Source of the DNA: Rhabdornis inornatus
Lineage: Eukaryota; Chordata; Aves; Passeriformes; Rhabdornithidae
Length of the DNA: 64,000 nt
NCBI GenBank assembly: GCA_013397075.1
Contig: VWZS01005946.1
Span: 320,063 to 384,062, forward strand
Reading direction: 5' to 3'
Shown here: positions 22,956 through 36,300 of the stretch, piece after piece
Numbering within the stretch: position 1 is the stretch's first letter
Layout: each line of letters begins with the position of its first letter
Made by a program: the position numbers and the translations under genes
Notes under the pieces: model-generated
Database searches by the model: none
What the model was told of the DNA's origin: nothing
What the model saw: the letters and a program-made list of their open reading frames with translations, nothing else

Positions 22956-25900
22956 TAAGTAATGTGTGTATTTTTAATATGAGAGGGTTTTTGGAGGGGG
23001 ATTTTTTTGTTTTATTGTTTGTTTTTCTTTTTAGGCACGGGCGTGTGAATGACTGTATGATAAGTGTACCTTGGAAATTATAATTTTTATACAGTTTTAT
23101 CAGAAGCTGACATACAATAGCATAGTTCCAGTACAAGTTTCACCTTCTAGCATTCTGCATGGACAGTTTATTCACCAGCATTACATTATTGCTTCATGTC
23201 AGAAGTCCTGTAAAAAACACCTGAACATGTTTTTAAATCAAGATAGTTACAAGATGGCTGCTAACAGTTAAAATAGAAGCACATACATTTATGCTCTTAG
23301 TCACTGAATAAAGCCCAAACTGTAGTAAAAAAGACAGGGGGGAAAAAACAGTAGTTTATCAAGGGAAAGAAAGCAGCATGATCTTCTGCAGAGGTAACAA
23401 AACACAGCACCAGGAACATGAATATCAATACAGCAAAAGATACGGGAGTTTTCAAGCAGGAAAGCTACTGGTTTTCCTAGTTTACTCATAGAAGCAGGAA
23501 CTGTATCTAAAAAGGAAAAAACAGAAAAACAAAAGAAAACCAAAAGAAAATAAACATTGATTAGATCCCTAGCTGTCTTTTCTTTATTATTATTTCTTTG
23601 GCATTTTCAAGGGCCCTGTCACAATGTACAAGCCTAAGCAAGCACAACGATGACATTCAAACTCATGGCACATGGATATCCTCTTACTCCCACAGGCTCA
23701 CCATGCATCCTAATACAACCTGCCTATTTTCAAAAACAAACTTCCTGGGGGTAATTTCTGACTCAGTTCTTGGCATACTCCTGCTGCTGGCAACTGAAAA
23801 GACATGTATTTTTGATTGTGTAGGCCACCCAAGGTTTGTTGTTTATATTTGCAAAATGCTCAGTAGAATTATGGGCTTTTGAATAATACAGGGTTTCTCC
23901 TTGTGACATTGTTTTTGTTTTATATGAAAGGATGTTGAATTATGTGCAAAAATTCCTTTTTTTTTCATTAATAAAAGACTGAATAGCTAATAAGAACTAC
24001 TGATATCCTTCCCTGATTTGTCTCTCTTTGTAAGACAATAAGGTGCTTGTAGACCTTGGGGAAGTAAATGATTTCCAGTTGACTGTTACTGGTAATTTAC
24101 TTTTGAGACATCTGCCATTCCAGTTAACACTGACTCACAGAACTGCAAAGCAGGGGCAAGTATCTGCCCTTCCAACCAGCTGACTACAGCCTATATATAT
24201 ATACTGTTAACAGTATGACATCCAGTTTGCATTCAAATTGTGATGGAAACCAGCACATGTCAATGGCCGTGAATTTGCTGTTTATCTTACTCCATCTGCT
24301 GGGACATTCAGCTCTTTGCAGAAGCAGAGTAGAGGATAGAAACTTCAGATGTACTTATGACACCAGTGTATACTCCTCTACTTACAAAGGAAAGCCAAGC
24401 AAGACCAACAAGAACTTACAGACTTCTCATGAACCTTTTAGTCATCAGGTTGGTGCTGCTGCTGCTGCTCCATGCCTCTGAAATCCCAGTGGGAATCAAG
24501 GCAAGCACAAGGACACTGAGATAAAAGACAAGAAGAAAATGAGGCAAATAGCTGTTAAAATAAGAAAAAAAATCAAAGGCTAATGCTTTGTAAACTGCCA
24601 GAAGCAGATGACAAACAATCACCTCCAGTTCCTACTTGGAAAGTGAATCAAAGGAAGGTGGCATGCACGTAGCAACAAAACCGTCCAGTAGGCATAGCAA
24701 AGGAAAACAGAATTTCACATACTCAGTATTTGACAGTGGCAACCATATTCTGAGTTGTTCAGATTGATCATCATATCGTGAATTATGAAATTCACTGAGA
24801 GAGATTGGCTGTGCTCCTCTTTTCTCTGTCCTCCTGCCCTTTCCCAAATAAGTTCAGTTTGTTTGTATGTCTCAGCATCACTAACTTCTCCTGAAGACAT
24901 GACAGAAATAAGGGACCTGGAAGAGAGAATGAAAAATACTTGCAAGCACAATGATACAAATTGCCGGGTAACATTTGCCATTTCAGTTTGGTGGCATAAA
25001 CTGGGCATCAAATGTGCTGGTTAGTACAACTATCAAAACTTTGGAAAATTTGCTTTTTTCCAGATTGCCTGTGTGCAATGTCTCATAAAACTTTGATGAT
25101 TTGTCACTGTTACCAAAAGAAAGAATAAAGCATTAAAAGAGCGTGCTGATATGACCCATGTTTGGGTATCTGTCATTCCAGCATTTGATGTCAGGGATAA
25201 GTAAGAGTTGTCTGCTCTCCTCTTCAGGAGGATGGGGTCCTCCTGGCCAGACATGGGGCACGGTACCAGTCTGAACTAACAGGCTGCCAAAGCCAGAAAC
25301 TTGAGAACAGATGGGGACATTATTAGTTGGAATGCAGTACATGCCTCAAAAAGTGGCCCAAAAATGAAAGTATGTTTACACTTTATCACTGTGACAGAGA
25401 TTTAAAAAAAAAAAAAAGCACACCCTAGCCCTTAGTTTACTCTATAGAAAGGCCAGGCCTGGGAAAAGCAGTATGAGTTTTATTTCATGGGCACTCCCAC
25501 ACTGCAGGAGTCAGAGATTAACTGAGAAATCAGGTACACTTAAGACACTGCACTGAGCAGACTGCAAGAAGTGCACTGCAAGAAGTGCCAAGCCCCATAG
25601 TTAAATGAGCCCTCTCACAGGCAAATCAGCTCATTCCATGTTACGAGGTGGGTACTTTTAGCAGCAGCAATGGCACTGCATTACAATAGTGCAGAATTAC
25701 ACTGCATTACAGAAATGCATCATGGCACAGGTCAGCCTGACTCCCACAGCAGCAACCTGCAGAGCCCTTCTGATGAATTATACCCTGAGGAGGTAAACAC
25801 CCTGCACAGGTGGAATGGTTGGGCAAGGTACAGAAGAACACCAGCCCTTTATTCCTGATGAGTAATGCATCTGCAACTGTTTTGAGATTCCAGTCTAGCT

Positions 25901-25967
25901 ATAGATGAATTATATACAACAAGTCTGAGAAAAAAAGTCATTAAAAAACCATAAAGGAAAACTTAGT
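22956..25967. other. unique non-coding sequence
   Basis: No supported gene. A frame from ATG 24257 to 24481 starts with a signal-peptide-like segment and is discussed under findings. Confidence 0.5.
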
Positions 25968-26160
25968 TACTTGGAATGTGACCAAATACTGGAAAAGGCT
26001 GGCCAGAGGAGTTGTGAAATCTTCATCTTGAAGATGTTCATGACTGAGCTGGACATGTCTCTGAGCAACCTGCTTTAGTTGATCCTTATCTTAGTAGTAA
26101 GCCTGGATTCAGAATCTCTAGATGGTTTTCTAACATCAACTCTTCTGTGATTCTGTGAAA
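25968..26160 (+). mobile_element. CR1 LINE 3' end
   Basis: Sense-strand CR1 3' UTR. It shows 'aaatactggaaaaggctggccagagga', 'gttgtgaaatcttcatcttgaagatgttca', 'tctctgagcaacctgctttag', 'gatcctta', 'gaatctctagatggt', and the terminal TGTGATTCTGTGAAA. The consensus word order is complete; divergence is high. Confidence 0.85.
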
Positions 26161-29100
26161 CAAACATGTTTTATTGTCACAAGACAAGGCACTGAGGGTA
26201 TAAGACACAGCTTTGAATCTGCAGCATTATACAAATTTCAGGCAGCCCTGAAATCATTCAGGCACTATGCAGGCGTTAATTTACGCCAGGAGACTGTGCA
26301 GTTCTCATAGCAACTTCAGATCAAGAAGAAAGAAAGGTAGCTTTTAAGCTGCCCAGATGTTCTTCCCCGTATTCCAGACCCTGGGTGGTGATTCCCTGCC
26401 ACAAAATTCTCCATTCTATGCAATTTCTTTAAATACTGAATTCATGACCAGTTTAAAAACCTTTTAAGATTTTATGCTATCACAAAGACTGCTTTCAGAT
26501 CGTTCTGGCAGACTTGGACAAGATTCCCATCTTGTCCAAGAAACCAGGATAGCAACAAAGCATACATAATTTTCTACTGAGAGGTCATCTAGGACATTCT
26601 AGCTAAAATTTTTCTGCTGGCTAGCATTAAGAGTCACATGTCTCTCCTGTTCTTTTTGACTGATCAATTTAACATCAGCACCTGTAATCTGTGTGCTTTT
26701 ACTGCAGCACTAAAAGGATTTCCCTGGCTTTACTTTCCTGTAATTCTATGCCCAGAGGCAATTCAATTCCTGCTTGGTACTGCACAAGATGACTCACTCT
26801 CTTCTTTCAAGAATTCCATTACCAACAAGCAATGACTCATCACAACCAGATTAGCACTGCCAAGGTTTTTGTGACTTTGGCCATTTCCCACGCAGCTTGA
26901 AATTCTGCATGCTCACAATGCTTAAGGAAAGAGTGCTTGCACCTGCTGAACCAGTGGTTTTCACTTTGCAGTAAGCATGCACTTGCACTCTTCTATGTGC
27001 TACCCAGTTCATATAGAAACACTTGAACAAATAGTTTCCCAGGACAAATATAAACGTTTGGCAGACACTTGTGTGTAGCTTTATGGAGGTAGCAAAATTA
27101 TTGTTGGCAAAATTGAAGTTCTTGAAACAGAACTTTTCACCAAGCTTTTCACTTGGTCTATCTGAAAACCAGTGGGAAGGTAATTCCTTTTCCACAGTGT
27201 ATCTTTCTGGTATAATCCCAAAACACAGATAATCCTGGAAAAAATAAAAGTGTTGTATTGGAAGGTGTTCTGCTGGTGATTTTTAAATCTTGCCTTCAAG
27301 ATCAAAATGATCAACTTCATTGCTTTCTTTCCATTCCCTCAACTTAGTAGCAAACATTTCATACCACACTGCTACATATGTAGCATGAACAGTTTGGACA
27401 TAACTTGGAGGGGGTACACAAAACATACCCAGAAGTCAGTCCCAAGGCAAGGACACTGAGTTGGCCCTCACTGGTTGCAGAGCCAGGAGCATGCATGAGG
27501 ATAGGTGGGGTGCTGTGCCCTCACGGCAGCCCTGGATGGGGGATGGCATGGACCTGGCCACATGTCCCTCCTGACAGTCATGGTCTGAGGGAAGAAAGCA
27601 TAAAGCTCTCAGTCTGCATCACTTCCTTCACCTGCTTCTCCTCCCCAGCAGCTAAGAGCCACCAAAGCTGAGCCCTGCCCACACATTTTCGCATCTGTGA
27701 AAAAAAACCCTAGCTCTTCATCTCCTTAGATCTTCATCTACTGCAGCACTTGACTGTTCAGCTCTAAATCCCTGTTGTGTGCCACAGTAATAAATCTGCT
27801 GAGAAGATTTTTCAGAGGCTAAAGAGAGGTCATCTGGAGACCGTCTGCCTTGACATCTATGTTCTTTACTCCAGAGCAGGTCTGAATGGCAAGTTTCACC
27901 AAAGCAGACACAGGATTTGACTGGTTGCTCACATAGAGCACTGAAGTGATTCATGCTAAGTGACCTTTAGCATTATTATTAGCAGCAGAGCACTGGGGCA
28001 CAAAAAGCTTGAAAGAAATGTTTGGGGGTTTTAATTCCACAAGTAACATGGTTATGGACTAATGGATGGTATTTAACATGATTTTGTTGTTGCTGTGGTT
28101 TATTATTTCATATTGTGCAGAAACTACAATCAGAGGCAACCAGATGATTCTCGAATGAGCTTACATGAATTAGGATATTAAATGTGACTTTCTTAATGTC
28201 TTTTGGATCCAATACCTAAGTCCTAGGACTTTAACAGTTTCTTAGCATGGGAGATTCCTGGAATAATGCTGCTAGCAACACTGAGTAGCTAAATATGTTA
28301 GATTGACATAAAGAGTTCATCAACCCTTTTTAAAGAGACACAGTTTAAAGAATAATGAGAATAACAGGACTTTCCTAACCAGCATACAAAATGAGAATTT
28401 AGTTCCACCTTCAATCCTAAATTGAGTGCTCAGGCAAGACCAAAGAGCAAAAGGAAGAAGGACTTTGCAGCATTCCCTTTCCTTAAATGCAAAAAGGCCC
28501 CTATGCTACAATTTCTTGTCATATCCCTCTGGTACTGATAAATTGCATTTGTAGACTGTTTGACCTGCTGTGCAAAATTGCTTTGCTTATTATATTAAGA
28601 TGATGGGAAAACCAAATTAAAAAATTTCTCTCCAATTTCATCTCTTTGCTGAACAGCTTCCTGCCATTATGCAAGTTTATCTTCCCAACAGATTAGGCAA
28701 TGTTTTTAGAGTAATTTTTCTGCTTTAGTCATGGTGGTGGAACAGAACATAACTCCATATATGAATTTAAAGCACTGTGGTTTTTTTCTCCAAAGGAAAG
28801 AGCAAGGGTTAGAGATCAAAACACTAGGAGTGCTTGGACATGAACTCCAGCCTAAGTGCTGTCAGTGACAGTTCACAGAGAGCCAAAAGTAAAATAATGA
28901 GTTCTGAAAAGCCTAGATCATAATTGATCTATCTTCCTTCTCAGTAAAAAATGAAAACTGAAAACTGAAAACCAACAGGAAACACCAAGTTAAAAAAGCA
29001 CAAAACCTTCTGAACACATAATTTGGTGGCTATAAGTGTTTTCTTATAAATGACAGTTACTTAAATAAAGTCCATAGTGTACTACACCAGCTATAACAAG

Positions 29101-31618
29101 CTAGAAGAGACCTTAAAATTTGTGTCAGACTCAAGAGTACCCACAATCACTAAGCAATGGTACTTGTTTGGCTATGTCTGTCTTTCACTCTAACAGACAG
29201 GACATCTCTCTCACACTCTGAGGCCCCATCACTGCTGAGAATGCTTAGCCACTACAAATAGGATACTGAAAACCAAAATGAAGCTAGAAAAAGAGATGCA
29301 TTTTTGACATCAGAATTAAATTGGTTGCAATTTTAAAATTGAAGCCAAACAACCGCATCTTTTCATTTTCTCAGTTGCTGCTGATAAAATTTCTACTGCT
29401 TTGGCTTGCAGAAAATTTCATTTATGAACTATGATCCCACAAAATGAAAGAAATTGATCCTATCCTCCAAACCCATTACTAAGTTGATTCAAACCAGATA
29501 TGGATAGCAGCGGTCAAATATTGCAGAGAAAAAATGACAGATTTCCATGACAAATAACTTATAAAATGGCTGCAGTTTATTCCTGATATCAAGATTCCTG
29601 TGCAACATAATAAAGGTGAATGTTCAAGTAGAGCTGTTTAAAGGAAAATTGAGAAAGATTTGTAGACACCATCTCTTCTCCACCCCTGTACAAAACCAGC
29701 CAGGATAAAGCTGCTGGCTAGACTGAAAACCTGTCTTTGGAGGCTGGTGCTGTTGATGAAATGGAGCCTTTGGGCATTTAATAAATAGGGATATGCTTTG
29801 ATAGGCATTGAAGAGTGTGTAAATACTCAATATACTTACTGTAGACAAGCTGGTCTCATTATTATGCTATGATGCATAGGGATGTGATACAACCGAAACA
29901 TGGGATTAACAGCAGAATGAAACATCTGCAATATTTCCTGCAATATTACAAAATACTTCTATAATACACAGACCATTATCTGCCTTTCATTTTCTCCTGC
30001 TACATCTAATACAGACAGAATGTGGCCTGTTACAGTGTTAAAACAGGGAGATGGATTTCAGAACTTAATTGCAGATGCTACTAGTTTAATGCAGGTATGA
30101 CAGCTATCACATGGTAACCAGGCCACAGCTTGTCACTACCTGAGTTTTAGCCACGTGACGACTGAGATTTTTGATTGCATGAATCTCACTTTGCATTAAC
30201 ATGTAAAGTCTGAAAGAACTGAACTCTATTAATAAATATATAAGCTCAGCAAGAGAAGCAACTTTAACTTTTAATTGTGTTAAAAATAGATTTGGAGAGC
30301 TGGCTTCACCCAGGCTGTCAGAGCTTTCAGAAAGTAGACCTGAAGGACAACACATGAAGTCTTCAGTGACAGCAAATTGGATTAAAATCGTATAGCTAAT
30401 GGCATTACGGTCAAGTCACAGTGTGATTTGTAATTGAAAAGATCTGCTGGTGAATCTGGCAGTGCTTTCAAGGCCCTTGAGGACCCTTAAGCTATTTGTA
30501 TTAGTCAAACCTGGTGCATGCACACCTGTCATAGCACAATTGTCCCCTCTTGTCTTGCTTGTTTCTAAACAAAAGCGTGTTGGGAAGGCTAACAATTATA
30601 CAAAAAATCATGTGTTACAAACCATGGTTCACCTCTGAAACATTCACACCTCACTGAAGTCACTGAAAACATACATTTTTCCATAGCTTCGGTGTAAGTC
30701 ACTCATTAATTTCCAGGGTAGAACAAGTGTCAACCATAAGCTGATTAAGACATCCTCTTAATTCATGATTGCAGACTATCCAAAGGCTTACAACGGACGT
30801 TTGAGCTTGTTTCTGCCAGGCAGTAGAGTGCAGTATCTTCCTATCTAGAACATAAAAGTTTACCATGGCCTTCCTCAAGAGAAACAGAATTTTTTCTCAG
30901 ATATCATGTGTGTTGCTACACAGCAGATCTTATTCTGTTTCAACAAACTGAACTCACTACTAAATGTATTCTTTAGTAAATTTCATAGCTCTTTCAAATT
31001 TAAGAGAAAATGATAACATAACTGTAGTACTAGAGATCTCTTGTGCCCTTCAAATTGTCAGTCTTAGAGATTAGACTTTTCTTTCAGTGGTAGATGCCTG
31101 TTAATAATTATCTATTCTACTTTTTTTTAAATTGACAATATTCATTTTCAATTAATTTTCTTTTCCTCTTACAAGTCCTCTTAGAAGTCCTCTGGGTTTT
31201 CTTTTGAGTCTCCCATCTTGTTTCTTTTTCTAATGATGCTTTGAAAAAATAAAAGCTCTATGGAATCTAGAGATTATTAATTATGATTTATTCCCTTTGT
31301 CAGAGATTACCACAGAGTTTTATGTGGTTCACAACATTCCGTCCTTCCAGGGTATTTGCACAATAAGGAATCATATTTCATTAAAGACCTAGGAAACTGG
31401 CATGTCAATTTTCATTAAAATACACTTATATTTATAGCTCATATTTCAGAAATATGTTATTTTTATAATCAATGGTTGTGACATATTAATTACTTTCAAC
31501 GGTTTTATAGTTTAACAGGAAGCTGAATAGCCAAAGAAAGGAACTAATTTAATTACTTCCCCTGTTTTCAGCTGGATTGATTTAGGTGTGCATCTTAAGC
31601 CTTTTCAGACAACCCAGC
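26161..31618. other. unique non-coding sequence
   Basis: No recognisable gene over 5.4 kb. It contains the perfect hairpin at 26513-26540. A possible but weak MIR start near 28795-28885 is not called. Confidence 0.5.
26513..26540. other. perfect inverted repeat, 12-bp arms, 4-nt loop
   Basis: CTTGGACAAGAT (26513-26524), loop TCCC, then its exact reverse complement ATCTTGTCCAAG (26529-26540). Too short for a typical microRNA precursor unless outer pairing exists, and none is evident. Function unknown. Confidence 0.9.
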
Positions 31619-31644
31619 TCAAATTCAAAAATGAAATTCACTGT
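31619..31644 (+). repeat. 26-bp contig overlap, copy 1
   Basis: TCAAATTCAAAAATGAAATT plus six further bases, identical to 32336-32361. Each copy abuts an N (31645 and 32335). It looks like the true join point of two contigs. Confidence 0.9.
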
Positions 31645-31645
31645 N
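31645..31645. other. assembly gap (single N)
   Basis: Marks the left edge of a misplaced 689-bp contig. Confidence 0.97.
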
Positions 31646-32334
31646 AGTATAAGGACAGTGCAGCACTGAACAGCTTTTCCCAGTCAAGGAAGTTAAGGCA
31701 AAAACATAGACAGCAATGGGCTAGAGCTGGCTTCAGCCCATGTGTGTCATCTTGGTGAGACTGGGAATAGGCAGCATCAGGGTGGCAACCATACTACAGA
31801 GAACAGTAACTGAATCATGTTGGTATTTTTCATAGAACTGTGTATTGAAGAAATGTATTTTGCTAATTGTAACCTACATTTTGGGGTAAATGAGAACTTC
31901 AGGGTAACATCAGGTATGTTCAAATAAATCTTACGTTAAACATTACACTCTACATGCATGGACTATCTAGAAGAACCTGATAATACTATACAGTCACACT
32001 GATGTAACTCATATCAGTGTATCCAGAGACCTGAAAGTCTAGATGTAAGTGATGGAACAATGGAAAGAAAAAAAAGAAACACCTTTTCTCAAAGTGTTTA
32101 AAAAGCAAATAAGACACTAAAAAAAAAAATAAATTAAAAAAGGAACTTCTAGTCATCTGTTTACTGAGAAACAAAGAAAAGGACAGATGGCAAATGGAAG
32201 AATGTGCGCTTGTATCTTCCAGATTTCTCATGAAGTTTTTTAGTGGAGATTACTGTTCTTGCTTGTTAAGCAGGAAGATAATTTAAACCCTAGTCTAGCA
32301 TGAACTGCTTACTTAGTACTAGGAAAGAATTTAC
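31646..32334 (+). repeat. false duplication, misplaced copy (689 bp)
   Basis: Same sequence as 32660-33361, bounded by single Ns at 31645 and 32335. The only difference noted is that the second copy has 15 Ns (32878-32892) where this copy has two bases (TA). It is an isolated contig duplicating sequence already present downstream. Deleting 31645-32361 would restore a continuous locus. Confidence 0.92.
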
Positions 32335-32335
32335 N
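32335..32335. other. assembly gap (single N)
   Basis: Right edge of the misplaced contig. Confidence 0.97.
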
Positions 32336-32582
32336 TCAAATTCAAAAATGAAATTCACTGTACTGTCTTTGGTCATTTGTTCAAAATTATCAAAAATGGC
32401 TTAAAATTTGTTTGTGTTCCCTAAAGAGTAGTTTCTGTAATAGGGGGGAAATTAAATACAGCTAAAAATACCACTTTTTTTTGCAGCTTCCTAATAAAAT
32501 TATGGCCTGCTACCAAGACACAGATTTAGATATGTTGTAGAAAACTGCCAACATGACAACATAATTTTGACTCCAGTTGAAA

Positions 32583-32659
32583 TATATTATTATATATTAT
32601 TATTTATTGTTATATTATTATTATTATTTATTTTTATTATTTATTATTTATATATTTAA
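32583..32659 (+). repeat. TTA/TA-rich low-complexity tract
   Basis: About 77 bp of TATTATTATTTATTTTTATT-like sequence directly before the second copy of the duplicated block. It probably caused the assembly break. Confidence 0.85.
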
Positions 32660-33361
32660 AGTATAAGGACAGTGCAGCACTGAACAGCTTTTCCCAGTCA
32701 AGGAAGTTAAGGCAAAAACATAGACAGCAATGGGCTAGAGCTGGCTTCAGCCCATGTGTGTCATCTTGGTGAGACTGGGAATAGGCAGCATCAGGGTGGC
32801 AACCATACTACAGAGAACAGTAACTGAATCATGTTGGTATTTTTCATAGAACTGTGTATTGAAGAAATGTATTTTGCNNNNNNNNNNNNNNNATTGTAAC
32901 CTACATTTTGGGGTAAATGAGAACTTCAGGGTAACATCAGGTATGTTCAAATAAATCTTACGTTAAACATTACACTCTACATGCATGGACTATCTAGAAG
33001 AACCTGATAATACTATACAGTCACACTGATGTAACTCATATCAGTGTATCCAGAGACCTGAAAGTCTAGATGTAAGTGATGGAACAATGGAAAGAAAAAA
33101 AAGAAACACCTTTTCTCAAAGTGTTTAAAAAGCAAATAAGACACTAAAAAAAAAAATAAATTAAAAAAGGAACTTCTAGTCATCTGTTTACTGAGAAACA
33201 AAGAAAAGGACAGATGGCAAATGGAAGAATGTGCGCTTGTATCTTCCAGATTTCTCATGAAGTTTTTTAGTGGAGATTACTGTTCTTGCTTGTTAAGCAG
33301 GAAGATAATTTAAACCCTAGTCTAGCATGAACTGCTTACTTAGTACTAGGAAAGAATTTAC
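32660..33361 (+). repeat. false duplication, genuine-locus copy (702 bp)
   Basis: Matches 31646-32334. It carries a run of 15 Ns at 32878-32892 where the other copy has only TA, so the gap size is wrong by 13. Flanking sequence continues normally after 33361. Confidence 0.9.
32878..32892. other. assembly gap (15 N)
   Basis: The other copy shows that only TA belongs here. Confidence 0.95.
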
Positions 33362-36300
33362 AAGGGAAAGGTCGAGAAGAAAAAAGGTTTTACAGATTTC
33401 ACCAGGCTTAAAGTGTTCAGAATTCGTTTTAGAGAACCATTTTCCATGACTGGGTGGATAGCGGACCATACAGTGTGGGTATCCCAAAACAAGATTGCAT
33501 TCTGTCTGCTTGATTTAATCATGGGATCAAAGACACTGAAGACACTGAAAATTTTCTACAACCTCGGTGCCATGAAAAGCAGAGAGAATGCTTTTGCATG
33601 AACTGAAAAACATCAGCATCCATAGCTCTTCTTCTGGAAAATATGAGGCACACAACACTTCAAAGAGTGAAATAGCATAACCTTGAGATTTGAGATTGAA
33701 ATATGGAAAACTACCAAATGTTGCTGAGGGCTTTGCAGAAGGAAACTGGGAGAAGGGAATGCAGTCTACATAGATACTAAAGGAAAGTGACCAAATCAGA
33801 TGTGAAAGGTAAAACAAAAGCTAACAGAAGAGCAAATCTGCAGGAACAAAATACATACCACAAATATATACATATATATATATATATATACACCATTTAT
33901 CTTGCTGCCAGGTAGCGACCATTTAGACTAGACTTTTCATCCTTACCTCCACAAGCAGATGAAGTAGAATGAAGATCCATGTTGCTTAAGGTGGGAAATG
34001 GGCAACGTAATTTTCACAGTTCTCTTCTGCCCTATTTTTTCACCAGACCCATCTCAGATATCAGAAGTGTTCTCCCAGGGAAAAGATTCCAAAGACAGAC
34101 TTAAGTGTTACAGATATTAGCAACTGTGATTATAGGAGCCAGTCCACAGCTCTCTCACTGTCTCTGAACCTTAGCACCAGGAAGAGCAGTGCTTTGACAC
34201 TCGTTCTGCTAAAGAATTACTGACGCAGGGATTGCTCCTCATTCTCCCACTCTTCTTGCAGGCACCATATATACACTAGAAGTGGGAAAGGAAGTGCTGA
34301 ATGGCAGCACATTGGTAGATGAGCAGATAAGGGGGTGTAGTTCAGCAGAAGACAGGAAAACAGCCATAAACAGTCTCTACTGGCAGAAGTACCTGAGGAA
34401 ATAGGCTTAAAATGTGGACATAGAGCTGGCAGCCCCTTTCATAGGCAGGAATGCCAGTCTGCAGTTACCAGAGATGCCCTGAGCCCAGTGTCATGCCCAG
34501 AATCCTGTTTGCCATGGAAGCAGGCAGCTCTGCACTTCCCTCCTGCCCAGTGGCAGAGCATAAGAGGGATATTTCTGCCCTTTTGATGAGAATCTGGGAA
34601 GAATTTTGGTTTTTTTCAAGATGTACTAGGAAAACACAACTTTTGAATTTCTATCTTTATTTCTTCATGATTTATTGTTTAATAAGTCACCTTCAGACTT
34701 GCATAGTAAAAACTTCAGAACATAATTTCTGGATGTGCTTGTCCTCAGCACTGGTTCGTTGCAAAGAAAGATGTGCTTGTGTTGGAGAGGAGTACAGTGT
34801 CTGGCAGGGAGCATGCACGGGAATCTCCACAGTGTCACCTTGAAACATTTCCCTTTCCTTAACAGTAGCTAAGTGATCACTGGATGTATGTAAACAAGGA
34901 AGCTAACACAAATTGAGAAGAGCCAGACAGAGCATGTGCAGCTCTTTGTTCCACTAATTATGAACATGAATGAGTGCTCCACTTCTTTATGATACTGCAG
35001 AACACTCAGCTCCTTTCCTCCACTCTCTGTGACAGCAAGACAAGTCTCAGTAACTACTCTCTCAAATGGCCTGGAAATAAAAAGCCCACCAAGAAATGAG
35101 AGTGCATTTAAGCCTATTCACACTGACATTTAGCACAAGAAGGCGTGAAAAATTATTGTGTTTTTCTTTTTCCTTCTACCACATAGGAACTAAAGACAAT
35201 ACTAGAAGGATGCCACAACTTTAAAAATTCTTTAATTAAGTAGAAGCCCCCATGAAGTCCGCAACCTTGTATTAAAAGTGCTGACATTTATTTTCCTTAC
35301 TTCCATTCCTGTTTTGAAGGATAAAAATACTCTGCTTCTATTAATCTGAGAAACTATTTAAACTCTGAGTTGCACTCTAACCAATAAAAATAGAATAAAG
35401 CTGACACAGAGAAAGGGCTAATCAAGAATAAAACTGAAGGAGAAGCACTTCACAGCAGATGTTTCAGGAAGATGACACCACCAGAAAATTTCTGCATGTT
35501 GTCAGACTCTGTTGATCTTTTCCTGGCCTTCCATTTTCAGGCCTCAAAACTGCTTTCCAGATTTCTGATGTTTGTGCAATGTCTGGATGAACATAAACGG
35601 ACACATAAACAGACCAATTTCATTAGAGTGGCAACATGGTATCACTTTGCTCTAGAGAGAGAGGGAAGAGGGAGCAGCAGGCAGGAGTGGCAATGTGTCT
35701 TCTACCTCTCAAGTGGCCATGCTCATTCTCTCACATCAGCCAGTGGGAGGCAGGCAATCATCTTCTTACCCTGAAGCACCAGTAAAACAGGTAAATTTAA
35801 GCCCTCTGCATCTCCCAAGTACTGCTTTCAGTCCATGAAGCTCTAGACTGACTGCAGTTAATCCCATCCATTAACAGAGATGAGGTTCTGATGATAAACA
35901 CATTAGCTAACATCACTAAAATTTATGCACATCAGGAAGAGGTCCTGAAACCGCCTGTTTTGACTAACAGAGCAATTTCATTTAAAAAATGTTTCATTTT
36001 CAGATACAACCTTCTCTGATCCTCTCTTTTTAAAGTTTGGGATCTTCTCAGCCTCTTAGGGGCCCATCTGATGGAGAGCCAATTGCCCAAGAGAGCAGGA
36101 GTGCAGGTACAGCAGCTGACAGACTGTTACTTCTCAGGCAGAAGCGTGGAGTTACCTACCCTGAGTAGTTTACATGTAACTACAGAAACACTGCTTTATT
36201 TGGAGACAGAGTGCAGCCAAAGGAAAATGGACTCTGTCAGGAGCAACTACTGGAGCCCAGCCCAGTGCCCTGGGCCCGTGCCTAGGCTGAGGAACGTGGT

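Noticed and set aside
25561..25588. Two tandem copies of ACTGCAAGAAGTGC
   Set aside because: A real 14-bp duplication but too small and isolated to interpret.
28795..28885. MIR-like start (AGCAAGGGTTAGAG)
   Set aside because: A few words fit but the diagnostic core 'tgtgacctt' is absent.
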